Part shown: piece by piece, positions 5,975 through 12,377 of the stretch
Position numbering within the stretch: the first letter of the stretch is position 1
Layout of the letters: every line of letters begins with the position of its first letter
NCBI GenBank assembly: GCA_021199975.1
Contig: JAJQHF010000038.1
Span: forward strand, 1 to 14,813
DNA: 14,813 nucleotides
DNA from: Candidatus Gastranaerophilales bacterium
GTDB taxonomy: Bacteria; Cyanobacteriota; Vampirovibrionia; Gastranaerophilales; Gastranaerophilaceae
Direction of reading: 5' to 3'
Translations under genes and position numbers: made by a program
The notes under the pieces: generated by a model
Database searches by the model: none
Seen by the model: only the letters and a program-made list of their open reading frames with translations
What the model was told of the DNA's origin: nothing

Positions 5975-6200
5975 AATGCTTATTCAACTCTTCTATTTTA
6001 TTTATAAAGTTATACAAATTTCCTACGGATGTATTGTATTGCTTAGCAATAAGGGTTTTTGGAACTCGTAAGGCTAACAGTTTTATTATATCCTCTGTGT
6101 GTTCGTCTAGTTTTGATTTGCCCTTACCCTGTGGGCGTCCTAGCTTTACTCTTGCAATTTATCGGGCATGCAAGGCTTCACGAGTTTTAAGTAAAACTCG
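5973..6200 (-). pseudogene. Serine recombinase (resolvase/invertase) C-terminal relic
   Basis: The minus strand encodes LKTREALHAR, an in-frame TAA (6159-6161), then IARVKLGRPQGKGKSKLDEH and a helix-turn-helix (IAKQYNTSVGNLYNFI) ending at TAA 5973-5975. The REALxAR, GRPxGKGKSKLD and HTH order is the C-terminal DNA-binding end of Hin/Tn3-type resolvases. The catalytic domain is absent: an upstream TAG at 6201-6203 and unrelated sequence replace it. The gene is therefore truncated and carries a nonsense mutation, although the 62-codon tail after that stop is intact and without its own SD. It is evidence that the island was once mobile. Its stop overlaps the T-tract of the small RNA, so the two converge. 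Confidence 0.85.
6181..6200. repeat. Perfect 9-bp inverted repeat with 2-bp AG centre
   Basis: CGAGTTTTA-AG-TAAAACTCG is fully symmetrical around an AG dinucleotide. Three more matching bases on each side (CTT at 6176-6178, AAG at 6203-6205) extend it to 30 bp with two mismatches per arm. The layout resembles a serine-recombinase crossover site (inverted half-sites around a 2-bp core), and it lies exactly at the truncated 5' edge of the recombinase relic. It could also be a rearrangement scar. Confidence 0.6.
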
Positions 6201-6406
6201 CTAAGAAACAAGAGTTTACAGCAGATATAAATTCATTGACTGAAACCCTCGAAAGTCGCTCAGCGGAAGCGAAACAAGTCCTCAAAAATAGTACTCTGAA
6301 TTTAAGCAATGTAACAGTAATTGGAACTCGTGAAAACAGCTCTATTACTAAAATAGAGTCTTATAATAAAGGCTCTAAAAATTTAAATGTCGTAGAAGAG
6401 ACTTGA
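6191..6406 (+). pseudogene. Coding relic abutting tRNA-Leu, unrecognised (coiled-coil-like)
   Basis: A startless frame runs from just after TAA 6188-6190 to TGA 6404-6406. It includes FTADINSLTETLESRSAEAK and ends NLNVVEET. The heptad-like hydrophobic pattern and codons such as CTC, CGC and GCG look like a real but foreign C-terminus, for instance a phage structural protein; that is a guess. The last six codons run antisense over the 3' end of tRNA-Leu, so that part at least is probably fortuitous. Confidence 0.35.
6350..6377 (-). terminator. Probable terminator of tRNA-Leu
   Basis: On the minus strand TAGAGCC (6377-6371) pairs with GACTCTA (6360-6354) with one mismatch and is followed by TTTT. 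It begins 10 nt past the tRNA 3' end. A second overlapping hairpin (CTCTATT at 6340-6346 with AATAGAG at 6352-6358) shares an arm. Confidence 0.5.
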
Positions 6407-6468
6407 ACTCTCAAGGATTTCTCCACACGCCCCTCAAACGTGCGCGTATACCATTCCGCCACTACGAC
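6388..6468 (-). tRNA. tRNA-Leu (anticodon GAG)
   Basis: Read on the minus strand, the 7-bp acceptor GTCGTAG/CTACGAC closes perfectly. The D-arm TGGCGGAATGG is typical of class II tRNA. The anticodon arm CACGT-TTGAGGG-GCGTG gives anticodon GAG, which reads CUC and CUU. An extended variable arm (GGAGAAATCC) fits leucine, and the T-arm GAGAG-TTCAAGT-CTCTT follows. The discriminator is A (6388), as expected for Leu. CCA is not encoded. Its 3' end faces the accessory island, as expected if it was an integration site. Confidence 0.95.
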
Positions 6469-6479
6469 ATTCCTTTATT

Positions 6480-6508
6480 ATATTATGATGATTTAATTCG
6501 TTCGTCAA
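6480..6508 (-). promoter_or_regulatory. Promoter of tRNA-Leu
   Basis: Minus-strand TTGACG (6508-6503), a 17-nt spacer and TAATAT (6485-6480) precede the tRNA 5' end (6468) by 11 nt, giving a start near 6473. It is divergent from the spmA promoter. Confidence 0.75.
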
Positions 6509-6522
6509 CAAAAAAATAATTT

Positions 6523-6551
6523 TTGATTTTTTTTTCTATATTTAATAAAAT
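6523..6551 (+). promoter_or_regulatory. Promoter of spmA-spmB, predicted leaderless
   Basis: TTGATT (6523-6528), a 17-nt spacer and TAAAAT (6546-6551) end 6 nt before the spmA ATG (6558). The predicted start therefore coincides with the start codon. No SD precedes spmA, which agrees with a leaderless message. Confidence 0.55.
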
Positions 6552-6557
6552 TAGATT

Positions 6558-7166
6558 ATGAATTTAATTTGGTATTTTTTAATTGTTATTTCTATAATTT
6601 TCGGTATAATAAACGGAACATTAAATGATGTTGCAAATGCAATATTTTCAGGCTGCGAGCTTGCTGTTAAAATAATCTTAACTCTTTTAGGTATAATGAC
6701 TTTTTGGCTCGGTATTATGAAAATTGCCGAAAAGTCAGGAATTGTAGAATTTATATCAAAATTGCTTAATCCGTTAGCTCAAAAAGTTTTTCCGGAAATT
6801 CCTAAAAACAGCCCGATTATAGGTGATGTTGCAATGAATTTTTCCGCTAATGCTCTTGGTCTTGCTAATGCTGCAACCCCTATAGGAATCAGAGCAATTA
6901 AAGGTATGCAAGAACTTAATAAAGATAAAGACAGTGCTTCTAATTCAATGTGTACACTGCTTGCTATGAATACGGCAGGATTTCAGTTAATTCCTGCAAC
7001 AGTTATTGCTATTCTTGCAGCAAACGGAAGTGCTAATCCTACTGAAATAATAATTCCGACTCTTATTGTTACAAGTATTGCATTTATTTCAGCATTAATA
7101 ATTGCAAATTTATTTCAGCGAATTTTTCCGCCGCAAAAAGACAGCGAGGCAATAAATGCCGATTAA
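6558..7166 (+). CDS. spmA: SpmA-like nucleoside-recognition (Gate) membrane protein
   Basis: The 202-residue integral membrane protein belongs to the SpmA family (Gate/nucleoside recognition domain). In Bacillus, SpmA and SpmB act together in spore-core dehydration, but the pair is widespread in non-sporulating bacteria, where its role is unsettled; a transport or gating role is inferred. Family features visible are the opening MNLIWYFLIVISIIFGIING, the FSANALGLANAATPIGIRAI block (95-114) and MNTAGFQLIPATVIAI (139-154). About four to five hydrophobic segments are present (roughly 3-22, 36-57, 140-160, 165-187). The ATG at 6558 matches the usual family start. spmB overlaps its 3' end by 11 nt. 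Confidence 0.93.
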   Translation: MNLIWYFLIVISIIFGIINGTLNDVANAIFSGCELAVKIILTLLGIMTFWLGIMKIAEKSGIVEFISKLLNPLAQKVFPEIPKNSPIIGDVAMNFSANALGLANAATPIGIRAIKGMQELNKDKDSASNSMCTLLAMNTAGFQLIPATVIAILAANGSANPTEIIIPTLIVTSIAFISALIIANLFQRIFPPQKDSEAINAD

Positions 7167-7695
7167 AGAACTGATTGATATAATCTCACTTTGGGCTCTT
7201 CCCTCCATAATTTTATTAATATTGACTGTTGCGGTTATAAAAAAGGTGTCTGTATATGAGGCATTTATTGAAGGTGCAAAAGACGGTGCTAAAGTAAGTT
7301 TTAATATTATTCCGTATTTGGTCGCAATTATTGTTGCAATTTCCATGTTAAGAGCATCAGGTGCTATAGATTCTGTTTCTGTTTTTTGTTCGGGATTTTT
7401 GGATATAATACATTTACCTGCTGATGTTCTTCCTTTGGCTTTTGTTCGTTCTCTTTCAGGCAGTGCCGCTCTTGGTGTTTTTTCTGATATTATTGCCAAT
7501 AATGATATTAATTCTTATACTTCAAAATTAGCAGCAATTATGATGGGAAGTTCTGAAACTACATTTTATGTATTGACTGTTTATTTTGGCGCAGTCGGCA
7601 TAAAAAAATACAGATATGCGCTGCTAACCGGTTTAAGTGCTGATTTAATCGGAATAATAATGTCTATAATAATTGCAAGTGTATTCTTTAAGTAA
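7156..7695 (+). CDS. spmB: SpmB-like nucleoside-recognition (Gate) membrane protein
   Basis: This is the partner of SpmA and the second half of the Gate-domain pair. The 179-residue product begins MPIKELIDIISLWALPSI. It carries the SpmB-typical blocks VYEAFIEGAKDGAKVSFNII (32-51), LPLAFVRSLSGSAALGVFSD (92-111) and MMGSSETTFYVLTVYFGAVG (128-147), followed by a C-terminal membrane helix. The ATG lies inside the end of spmA, with GAGG (7144-7147) 8 nt upstream as SD, so the two are translationally coupled and probably made in equal amounts. No sporulation gene is nearby, and the substrate is unknown. Confidence 0.93.
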   Translation: MPIKELIDIISLWALPSIILLILTVAVIKKVSVYEAFIEGAKDGAKVSFNIIPYLVAIIVAISMLRASGAIDSVSVFCSGFLDIIHLPADVLPLAFVRSLSGSAALGVFSDIIANNDINSYTSKLAAIMMGSSETTFYVLTVYFGAVGIKKYRYALLTGLSADLIGIIMSIIIASVFFK

Positions 7696-7714
7696 TAAAT
7701 ATATTTTATTTATT
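7694..7714. terminator. A/T hairpin between convergent spmB and the small membrane genes
   Basis: AATAAATA (7694-7701) and TATTTATT (7707-7714) pair perfectly with a 5-nt loop and are followed by TTCTTTT. The element overlaps the spmB stop and serves the convergent gap. With no G-C pairs in the stem it is a weak terminator at best. Confidence 0.35.
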
Positions 7715-7828
7715 TTCTTTTAATTCTTTGTTAAACTTCCAAGTTTTATACTGACAGTATAAACCTGTTAAAGTTAAACTTAAAATAATTATTAATAACA
7801 ATATATCATTTACGTTAATATTACTCAC
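7706..7828 (-). CDS. 40-residue single-span membrane peptide
   Basis: A GTG at 7828 follows an excellent SD (GGAGGG, 7842-7837) by 8 nt and opens 40 codons ending in TAA at 7706. The product has a short polar N-terminus (SNINVND), one hydrophobic segment (ILLLIIILSLTLTGLYC, about 9-25) and a basic tail (QYKTWKFNKELKENK), consistent with N-out/C-in anchoring in the membrane. The SD lies in the last codons of the upstream 74-residue gene, and only 3 nt separate its stop from this start, so the two are coupled. No family is recognised. The strong SD and coupling are the main reasons to believe it. Confidence 0.75.
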   Translation of the reverse strand: MSNINVNDILLLIIILSLTLTGLYCQYKTWKFNKELKENK

Positions 7829-7831
7829 TTA

Positions 7832-8056
7832 TTATCCCTCCAATAATTTATTTATTTTGTTATTAGTATTAATCATATTAACTACAAATAATATATCAAA
7901 GTACACACCGGAAATAATTATAAAAGTTTTGAATATAATATTTGTATCTGTAAATATAAAACTTATAAGTCCGCCTGTAAGTACTGTTACAACAGCAATC
8001 AAGCTTGTACGCAGGTTCATTAGGTTTTTTACTTTCAGTTCTGTATTGTTTTCCAT
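7832..8056 (-). CDS. 74-residue two-span membrane protein, unknown function
   Basis: The product has a charged N-terminus (MENNTELKVKNLMNLR), two hydrophobic segments (about 17-35 and 43-62) and a basic C-terminus (NNKINKLLEG), so both ends probably face the cytoplasm. There is no SD. An extended -10 (TGATATAAT) ends 6 nt before the ATG, so the message is predicted to be leaderless. It forms a two-gene unit with the 40-residue peptide. The size pair recalls small membrane partner proteins, but I cannot assign a function. Confidence 0.75.
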   Translation of the reverse strand: MENNTELKVKNLMNLRTSLIAVVTVLTGGLISFIFTDTNIIFKTFIIISGVYFDILFVVNMINTNNKINKLLEG

Positions 8057-8062
8057 AGAATA

Positions 8063-8071
8063 ATTATATCA
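8063..8071 (-). promoter_or_regulatory. Extended -10 promoter (TGA-TATAAT) for the small membrane pair
   Basis: On the minus strand TGA followed by consensus TATAAT (8068-8063) ends 6 nt before the ATG at 8056. The -35 is weak (TTAACT at about 19 nt), as is common for extended -10 promoters. The predicted start coincides with the start codon. Confidence 0.6.
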
Positions 8072-8114
8072 TATCCTATGTTATAAAAGTTAACCTCTTA
8101 ACGGTGTATAATTA

Positions 8115-8150
8115 AAACAAAGAGAAGTATTTGTATACTTCTCTTTGTTT
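8115..8150 (-). terminator. Strong intrinsic terminator of ppdK
   Basis: Sixteen perfectly paired bases, AAACAAAGAGAAGTAT (8115-8130) and ATACTTCTCTTTGTTT (8135-8150), flank a TTGT loop. It begins 17 nt past the ppdK stop. On the minus strand the 3' arm runs into TTTTAATTATA. Its symmetry would also stop plus-strand transcription. Confidence 0.85.
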
Positions 8151-8167
8151 CAGTTTGTTATAAAGGT

Positions 8168-10816
8168 TTATTTTGATTGTTCAACTACAGCTTGAGCGGC
8201 AGCTAATCTTGCTTGAGGTATTCTGAACGGAGAGCAAGATACATAGTTTAAACCTATTTTATTACAGAATTTAACGCTATCAGGGTCTCCGCCATGTTCG
8301 CCGCAAACACCGCCTACAAGTGTTGGATTTTCTTTTTTACCTTTTTCCATTGACATTTCTATTAATTGTCCTACGCCTTTTGTGTCAAGTGTTGCAAACG
8401 GATTTGAAGGCAGAATTTTTTGTTCGACATATCTATTTAAGAACTTACCTTCCGCATCATCTCTTGAATAACCAAAAGTCATTTGTGTAAGGTCATTAGT
8501 ACCAAAAGAGAAGAACTCTGCATATTGTGCAATCTCGTCAGCTGTTAATGCAGCACGCGGGATTTCTATCATAGTTCCGAATTTATAATCGACTTCAACA
8601 CCTTTTGCGTTCATAACTTCTTTTGCAACACGAACTAAAATATCTTTAGCAGCTTTTAGTTCATTAACATGTCCGATTAAAGGAATCATGATCCAGGGTT
8701 TTACTGCATAGCCTTCTTTTTTCAAATCACAGCAGGCTTCAAAAATGGCTTTTACCTGCATTTCATTAATTTCGGGATATGTCAAACCTAAACGGCAGCC
8801 TCTTAACCCCATCATAGGATTAGACTCCGACAATCCTTCAACAACGTGGAGTAATTCTTCTTTTTCTTTTGCATCTTTATTAAGAGCCTTTAATGCCGCA
8901 ACTTCCGCTATTAAATCTTCTTTTGAAGGTAAAAACTCATGTAAAGGCGGATCTAAAAGTCTTACTGTCAAAGGCTTATCGCCAAGTGCTTTAAACATTG
9001 CATAGAAGTCGCTGTATTGCATTGGAAGAAGTTTATCCAATGCTTCTTTTCTTGCTTCTTCAGTTCCTGCTATAATCATCTTTTGAACCCAGGGGAGTCT
9101 GTCGGGATCCATAAACATATGTTCGGTTCTGCAAAGTCCTACACCTTCAGCCCCAAATTTTAAAGCATTTTCAATATCTTTTGGTGTATCCGCATTTGCT
9201 TCAACTTTTAATTTTTTAATCTCGTCAACCCAGCCAAAGAATTTATTCCAATTATCATCGATTTTAGCTTCGACAAGTTTAACACTGCCTGCCATAACAA
9301 TACCTTTTCCGCCGTCAAGAGATATAATATCATTTTTATGATATACACTTCCATCTGCACCGGTAAGAGTTTCATTATTTAAGTCAATTTTAATATCTTC
9401 GCAGCCTGAAACGCAGGGTTTTCCCATTCCTTTTGCAACAACGGCAGCGTGAGAAGTAGCACCGCCTCTAAGTGTTAATACACCTTGAGAGACTGCCATT
9501 CCGTGTATATCATCGGGACATGTTTCAATACGAACCAAAATAATTTTTTCTCCCGCTTCACCTCTTTTAGCCGCTTCTTCCGTATCAAATACGATTTTAC
9601 CAACTGCAGCTCCCGGAGAGGCATTTACACCGTGTGCTATTTTCTTTGAGTCTTCCATCGCTTTTGTATCAAAACAAGGTAATAATATTTGATTTACACT
9701 GTACGGATCAACTAATTCAATGGCTCTTTCTTTAGTAATAATTCCTTCTTCACACATATCAACCGCAATTCTGACTGCAGCTGCCGCTGTTCTTTTTCCG
9801 TTTCTTGTCTGAAGAATATATAATTTACCTTTTTCAATAGTAAATTCCATATCTTGAACATCTTTATATCCGAGTTCTAATTTTTTCGCAATATCTACAT
9901 ATTGTTTATATAAATCAGGCATTTCTGTTTCAAGCATTGCTATAGGTTTTGGCGTTCTGATACCTGCAACAACGTCTTCGCCCTGTGCATTTGTAAGATA
10001 TTCACCATAAAATTTATTTTCACCTGTAGCGGGATTTCTTGTAAAGGAAACACCTGTAGCGCAATCGTCGCCCATGTTTCCGAATACCATAGTTTGTACA
10101 TTAACTGCTGTGCCGTAGTTATGGTCAATTTTATTCATATTTCTGTATGCTACGGCTCTTGGGATATTCCAGGAACGGAATACCGCTTCAATAGCTTCTT
10201 GTAATTGAATATATGGGTCTTGCGGAAATTCTTTGCCCGTAACCTCTTTTATTACGTTTTTATATATCGGAATTAAAGATTTCCAGCCTTCTGCGGAGAT
10301 TTCGGTATCTGATTTTACACCCTCTCTTACTTTTACTTTTTCAACTTCCGATTCAAAATATTTTTGTCTGTCCATTTCCCATGCAACAGAACCGAACATT
10401 GTTAAAAATCTGCGGTAGCTGTCGTAACAAAATCTCGGGTTGTTAGTTAATTTAATCATAGCTTCAACAGTTTCATCATTTAAGCCTAGATTTAAAATTG
10501 TTTCCATCATTCCCGGCATGGAAACTCTTGCGCCTGAACGAACCGAAACTAATAATGGATTTGTTTTATCTCCGAACTTTTTACCTGCCTGTGTTTCAAC
10601 AATCTTTAATTTTTCTTTTACTTCATCCATTAATCCTGTCGGCATTTTATTTCCGTTATTTATATAGTCCATGCAGGTTTCTGTTGTAATTGTCAACCCG
10701 GGCGGCACCGGCAAATCTAAATTAGTCATTTCTGCTAAATTTGCCCCCTTGCCTCCTAAAAGGTTTCTCATTGAAGCATTTCCTTCTTTGAATAACCATA
10801 CTCGTTTCTCTGTCAT
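8168..10816 (-). CDS. ppdK: Pyruvate, phosphate dikinase
   Basis: The enzyme reversibly converts pyruvate, ATP and phosphate to phosphoenolpyruvate, AMP and diphosphate, and in anaerobes often runs in the glycolytic, ATP-forming direction. At 882 residues it is full length. The N-terminal ATP-grasp region is marked by GGKGANLAEM (21-30), VSVRSGARVSMPGMMETILN (90-109) and GVSFTRNPATGE (255-266). The swivelling phosphohistidine domain has GGATSHAAV with catalytic H456. The C-terminal PEP/pyruvate TIM barrel ends with GGVCGEHGGDP and the catalytic Cys at about 838. A strong SD (AAGGAGAG) precedes the ATG. It is separated by 80 nt from the pilin-like gene and ends in a strong terminator, so it is probably transcribed on its own as well as by read-through. 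Confidence 0.98.
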   Translation of the reverse strand: MTEKRVWLFKEGNASMRNLLGGKGANLAEMTNLDLPVPPGLTITTETCMDYINNGNKMPTGLMDEVKEKLKIVETQAGKKFGDKTNPLLVSVRSGARVSMPGMMETILNLGLNDETVEAMIKLTNNPRFCYDSYRRFLTMFGSVAWEMDRQKYFESEVEKVKVREGVKSDTEISAEGWKSLIPIYKNVIKEVTGKEFPQDPYIQLQEAIEAVFRSWNIPRAVAYRNMNKIDHNYGTAVNVQTMVFGNMGDDCATGVSFTRNPATGENKFYGEYLTNAQGEDVVAGIRTPKPIAMLETEMPDLYKQYVDIAKKLELGYKDVQDMEFTIEKGKLYILQTRNGKRTAAAAVRIAVDMCEEGIITKERAIELVDPYSVNQILLPCFDTKAMEDSKKIAHGVNASPGAAVGKIVFDTEEAAKRGEAGEKIILVRIETCPDDIHGMAVSQGVLTLRGGATSHAAVVAKGMGKPCVSGCEDIKIDLNNETLTGADGSVYHKNDIISLDGGKGIVMAGSVKLVEAKIDDNWNKFFGWVDEIKKLKVEANADTPKDIENALKFGAEGVGLCRTEHMFMDPDRLPWVQKMIIAGTEEARKEALDKLLPMQYSDFYAMFKALGDKPLTVRLLDPPLHEFLPSKEDLIAEVAALKALNKDAKEKEELLHVVEGLSESNPMMGLRGCRLGLTYPEINEMQVKAIFEACCDLKKEGYAVKPWIMIPLIGHVNELKAAKDILVRVAKEVMNAKGVEVDYKFGTMIEIPRAALTADEIAQYAEFFSFGTNDLTQMTFGYSRDDAEGKFLNRYVEQKILPSNPFATLDTKGVGQLIEMSMEKGKKENPTLVGGVCGEHGGDPDSVKFCNKIGLNYVSCSPFRIPQARLAAAQAVVEQSK

Positions 10817-10849
10817 TCTTCTCTCCTTAATTTAAGTTTGTGTTTTCTT

Positions 10850-10878
10850 ATTCTAAATGATTTATAACCTTATCATAA
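10850..10878 (-). promoter_or_regulatory. Possible ppdK promoter
   Basis: Minus-strand TTATGA (10878-10873), a 17-nt spacer and TAGAAT (10855-10850) would give a start near 10843 and a leader of about 27 nt containing the SD. The -10 is good and the -35 poor. An 8-bp palindrome AACATGTT (10878-10885) abuts the -35. Confidence 0.4.
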
Positions 10879-10896
10879 ACATGTTCTTTTAACAAA

Positions 10897-11532
10897 TTAA
10901 AAACGCCCGCCCAAAAGATAATATTCACTGCAATATAAACCGTTTCCCAACGGGGAGCAGTTGTATTTTAGTTTTGCATAAGTTTTTGAATTCCCCATTG
11001 CTGCTATATAATTTTTGTATATGTTTATAATAAATATATCCTGCCCTATTCGATTAGGCTTTTCAATTCCGTTTATATCAACAAACATATAAAATAACGG
11101 CTGTTTTTCATCTTTTATTTCTTGTTCGTTTTGTTTTATTGATAATATGACCCCGTCTTTCTTCACAAAGAATTTATCAAAATAAAATTGATGCATTTTA
11201 TTTATTTTATTCCCTTTCATTTTTCTATAATTATATTTAGAAAAATTGATATTGGGGTTTTCAATTAAATCAAAATAAGGTTTAATTCTTTCATACATAT
11301 ATCGGGAGGAAACAACAATTCCCGCTTCCTCATTAGTGGGAACAATAGAGCCTTCATGCAGATTTACAAGAGAAAAACAGTAATTTAACTGTTCATATTC
11401 CGATTTCCATTTTGCAATTCTTTGCGCTTGTTCTAGATTAATTAAATTAAAGGGAAGTAATATTAATACAATTAATAAGACTATTAAAAAAACGGAAATG
11501 ACATTAAATATGCCGAAAGACAAATTTTTCAT
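10897..11532 (-). CDS. Membrane-anchored pilin-like (pseudopilin-like) protein
   Basis: The 211-residue protein has one N-terminal hydrophobic helix (about 11-30, FLIVLLIVLILLPF) followed by an extracytoplasmic domain. The C-terminal block FYMFVDINGIEKPNRIGQDI (147-166) resembles the 'DxNGxxxPNxxGxDIF' calcium-loop-like segment of type IV pilin/type II secretion pseudopilin proteins. Cys192 and Cys201 near the end could form a disulfide. The N-terminus lacks a canonical prepilin peptidase site: a Gly (G7) precedes the helix but Glu at +5 is missing. It may therefore be a divergent or uncleaved relative. Its ATG overlaps the upstream PHP gene's stop (ATGA), so the two are coupled. Family assignment is moderate. 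Confidence 0.7.
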   Translation of the reverse strand: MKNLSFGIFNVISVFLIVLLIVLILLPFNLINLEQAQRIAKWKSEYEQLNYCFSLVNLHEGSIVPTNEEAGIVVSSRYMYERIKPYFDLIENPNINFSKYNYRKMKGNKINKMHQFYFDKFFVKKDGVILSIKQNEQEIKDEKQPLFYMFVDINGIEKPNRIGQDIFIINIYKNYIAAMGNSKTYAKLKYNCSPLGNGLYCSEYYLLGGRF

Positions 11533-12374
11533 TTTGCGAGTTCCATTCTTCTTTTTTCTTTCATAAGTTCATCATAAATCCAATCAGGAACAAAATTCTT
11601 CCCCATAATGATATTACCGTTATTAGGGTTAGGAGCATGAAAATCGGAACCGCCCGTGACAATCAATCCGTATTTTTCCGCTAAAGTTGAAAAATATTCA
11701 ATAATAGCGGGAGAATGTTTTCTGTGATAAGCTTCCAAGCCTCTTAAACCAAAATTCATCATTTCAACAGTAAGTTTATCTGCTATATCAACATCAAAAG
11801 GATGTGCAAAAACAGGTATTCCGCCTGCATCATATATAACTTCAACAGCATCAAACGGGCTTACGGTTTTTCTTTGTACATATACATTTGAGTCGTCATT
11901 AATATATTTATTGTAAGCTTCGATAACACTTGAAGTGCCGCCTGCATTGGTTATAGCTTTTGCTATGTGGGGTCTTCCTATGCTTCCGCCTTCTGCCACT
12001 TGTTTTATTATGCTGTCATAAGTAATTTTAATTCCCGCTTTTTTAGAAAGAAGATAAATAATTTCTTTTGTTTGTTTAACACGAGCTTGCTGCTGATTTT
12101 TTATTAATTTTTGAAAATCAGAATTATTTAAGTCCATAAAATAACCGAGTATATGAACTTCATATCCTTTGTAAAGCGTATTAATTTCAACTCCCGGAAG
12201 AATTTCCAAAGGTTTATCTTTTGCATATTCAGATGCTATACCGTATGACAATACATTATCGTGGTCAGTAACGGCAATTACACCAAGCCCTGCTTCTATT
12301 GCACAGTCAACAATTTTCTCAGGAGAAAATGCGCCGTCCGAATAGCAGGTATGGATATGTAAATCAACTTTCAC
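11529..12374 (-). CDS. PHP-domain metal-dependent phosphoesterase (RNase AM/YciV-like)
   Basis: PHP enzymes use a trinuclear metal site to cut phosphate esters. Relatives of this size include YciV/RNase AM, which degrades short RNA and 3',5'-nucleoside bisphosphates from the 5' end; the exact substrate here is inferred. All site motifs are visible: HIH at H6/H8, D13, TDHD at 36-39, E63 in GVEIN, H74, RPH at 134-136, H191 in FAHP, and GSDFH with D244/H246. The length (281) matches that family. The start is GTG at 12374. The SD (AAAGGA) overlaps the ymdB stop codon, and the two genes are 3 nt apart. Lying with rny and ymdB supports a role in RNA or nucleotide turnover. Confidence 0.92.
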   Translation of the reverse strand: MKVDLHIHTCYSDGAFSPEKIVDCAIEAGLGVIAVTDHDNVLSYGIASEYAKDKPLEILPGVEINTLYKGYEVHILGYFMDLNNSDFQKLIKNQQQARVKQTKEIIYLLSKKAGIKITYDSIIKQVAEGGSIGRPHIAKAITNAGGTSSVIEAYNKYINDDSNVYVQRKTVSPFDAVEVIYDAGGIPVFAHPFDVDIADKLTVEMMNFGLRGLEAYHRKHSPAIIEYFSTLAEKYGLIVTGGSDFHAPNPNNGNIIMGKNFVPDWIYDELMKEKRRMELAK

Positions 12375-12377
12375 TTC

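Noticed and set aside
6388..6420. Duplicated tRNA 3' end (attL/attR pair) elsewhere in the window
   Set aside because: No second copy of the tRNA-Leu 3' segment was found around 1626-1952 or elsewhere by eye.
10878..10885. AACATGTT palindrome as an SOS/LexA operator
   Set aside because: The GAAC and GTT arms are 2 nt apart rather than 4, and ppdK is not an SOS gene; it is too short to assign.
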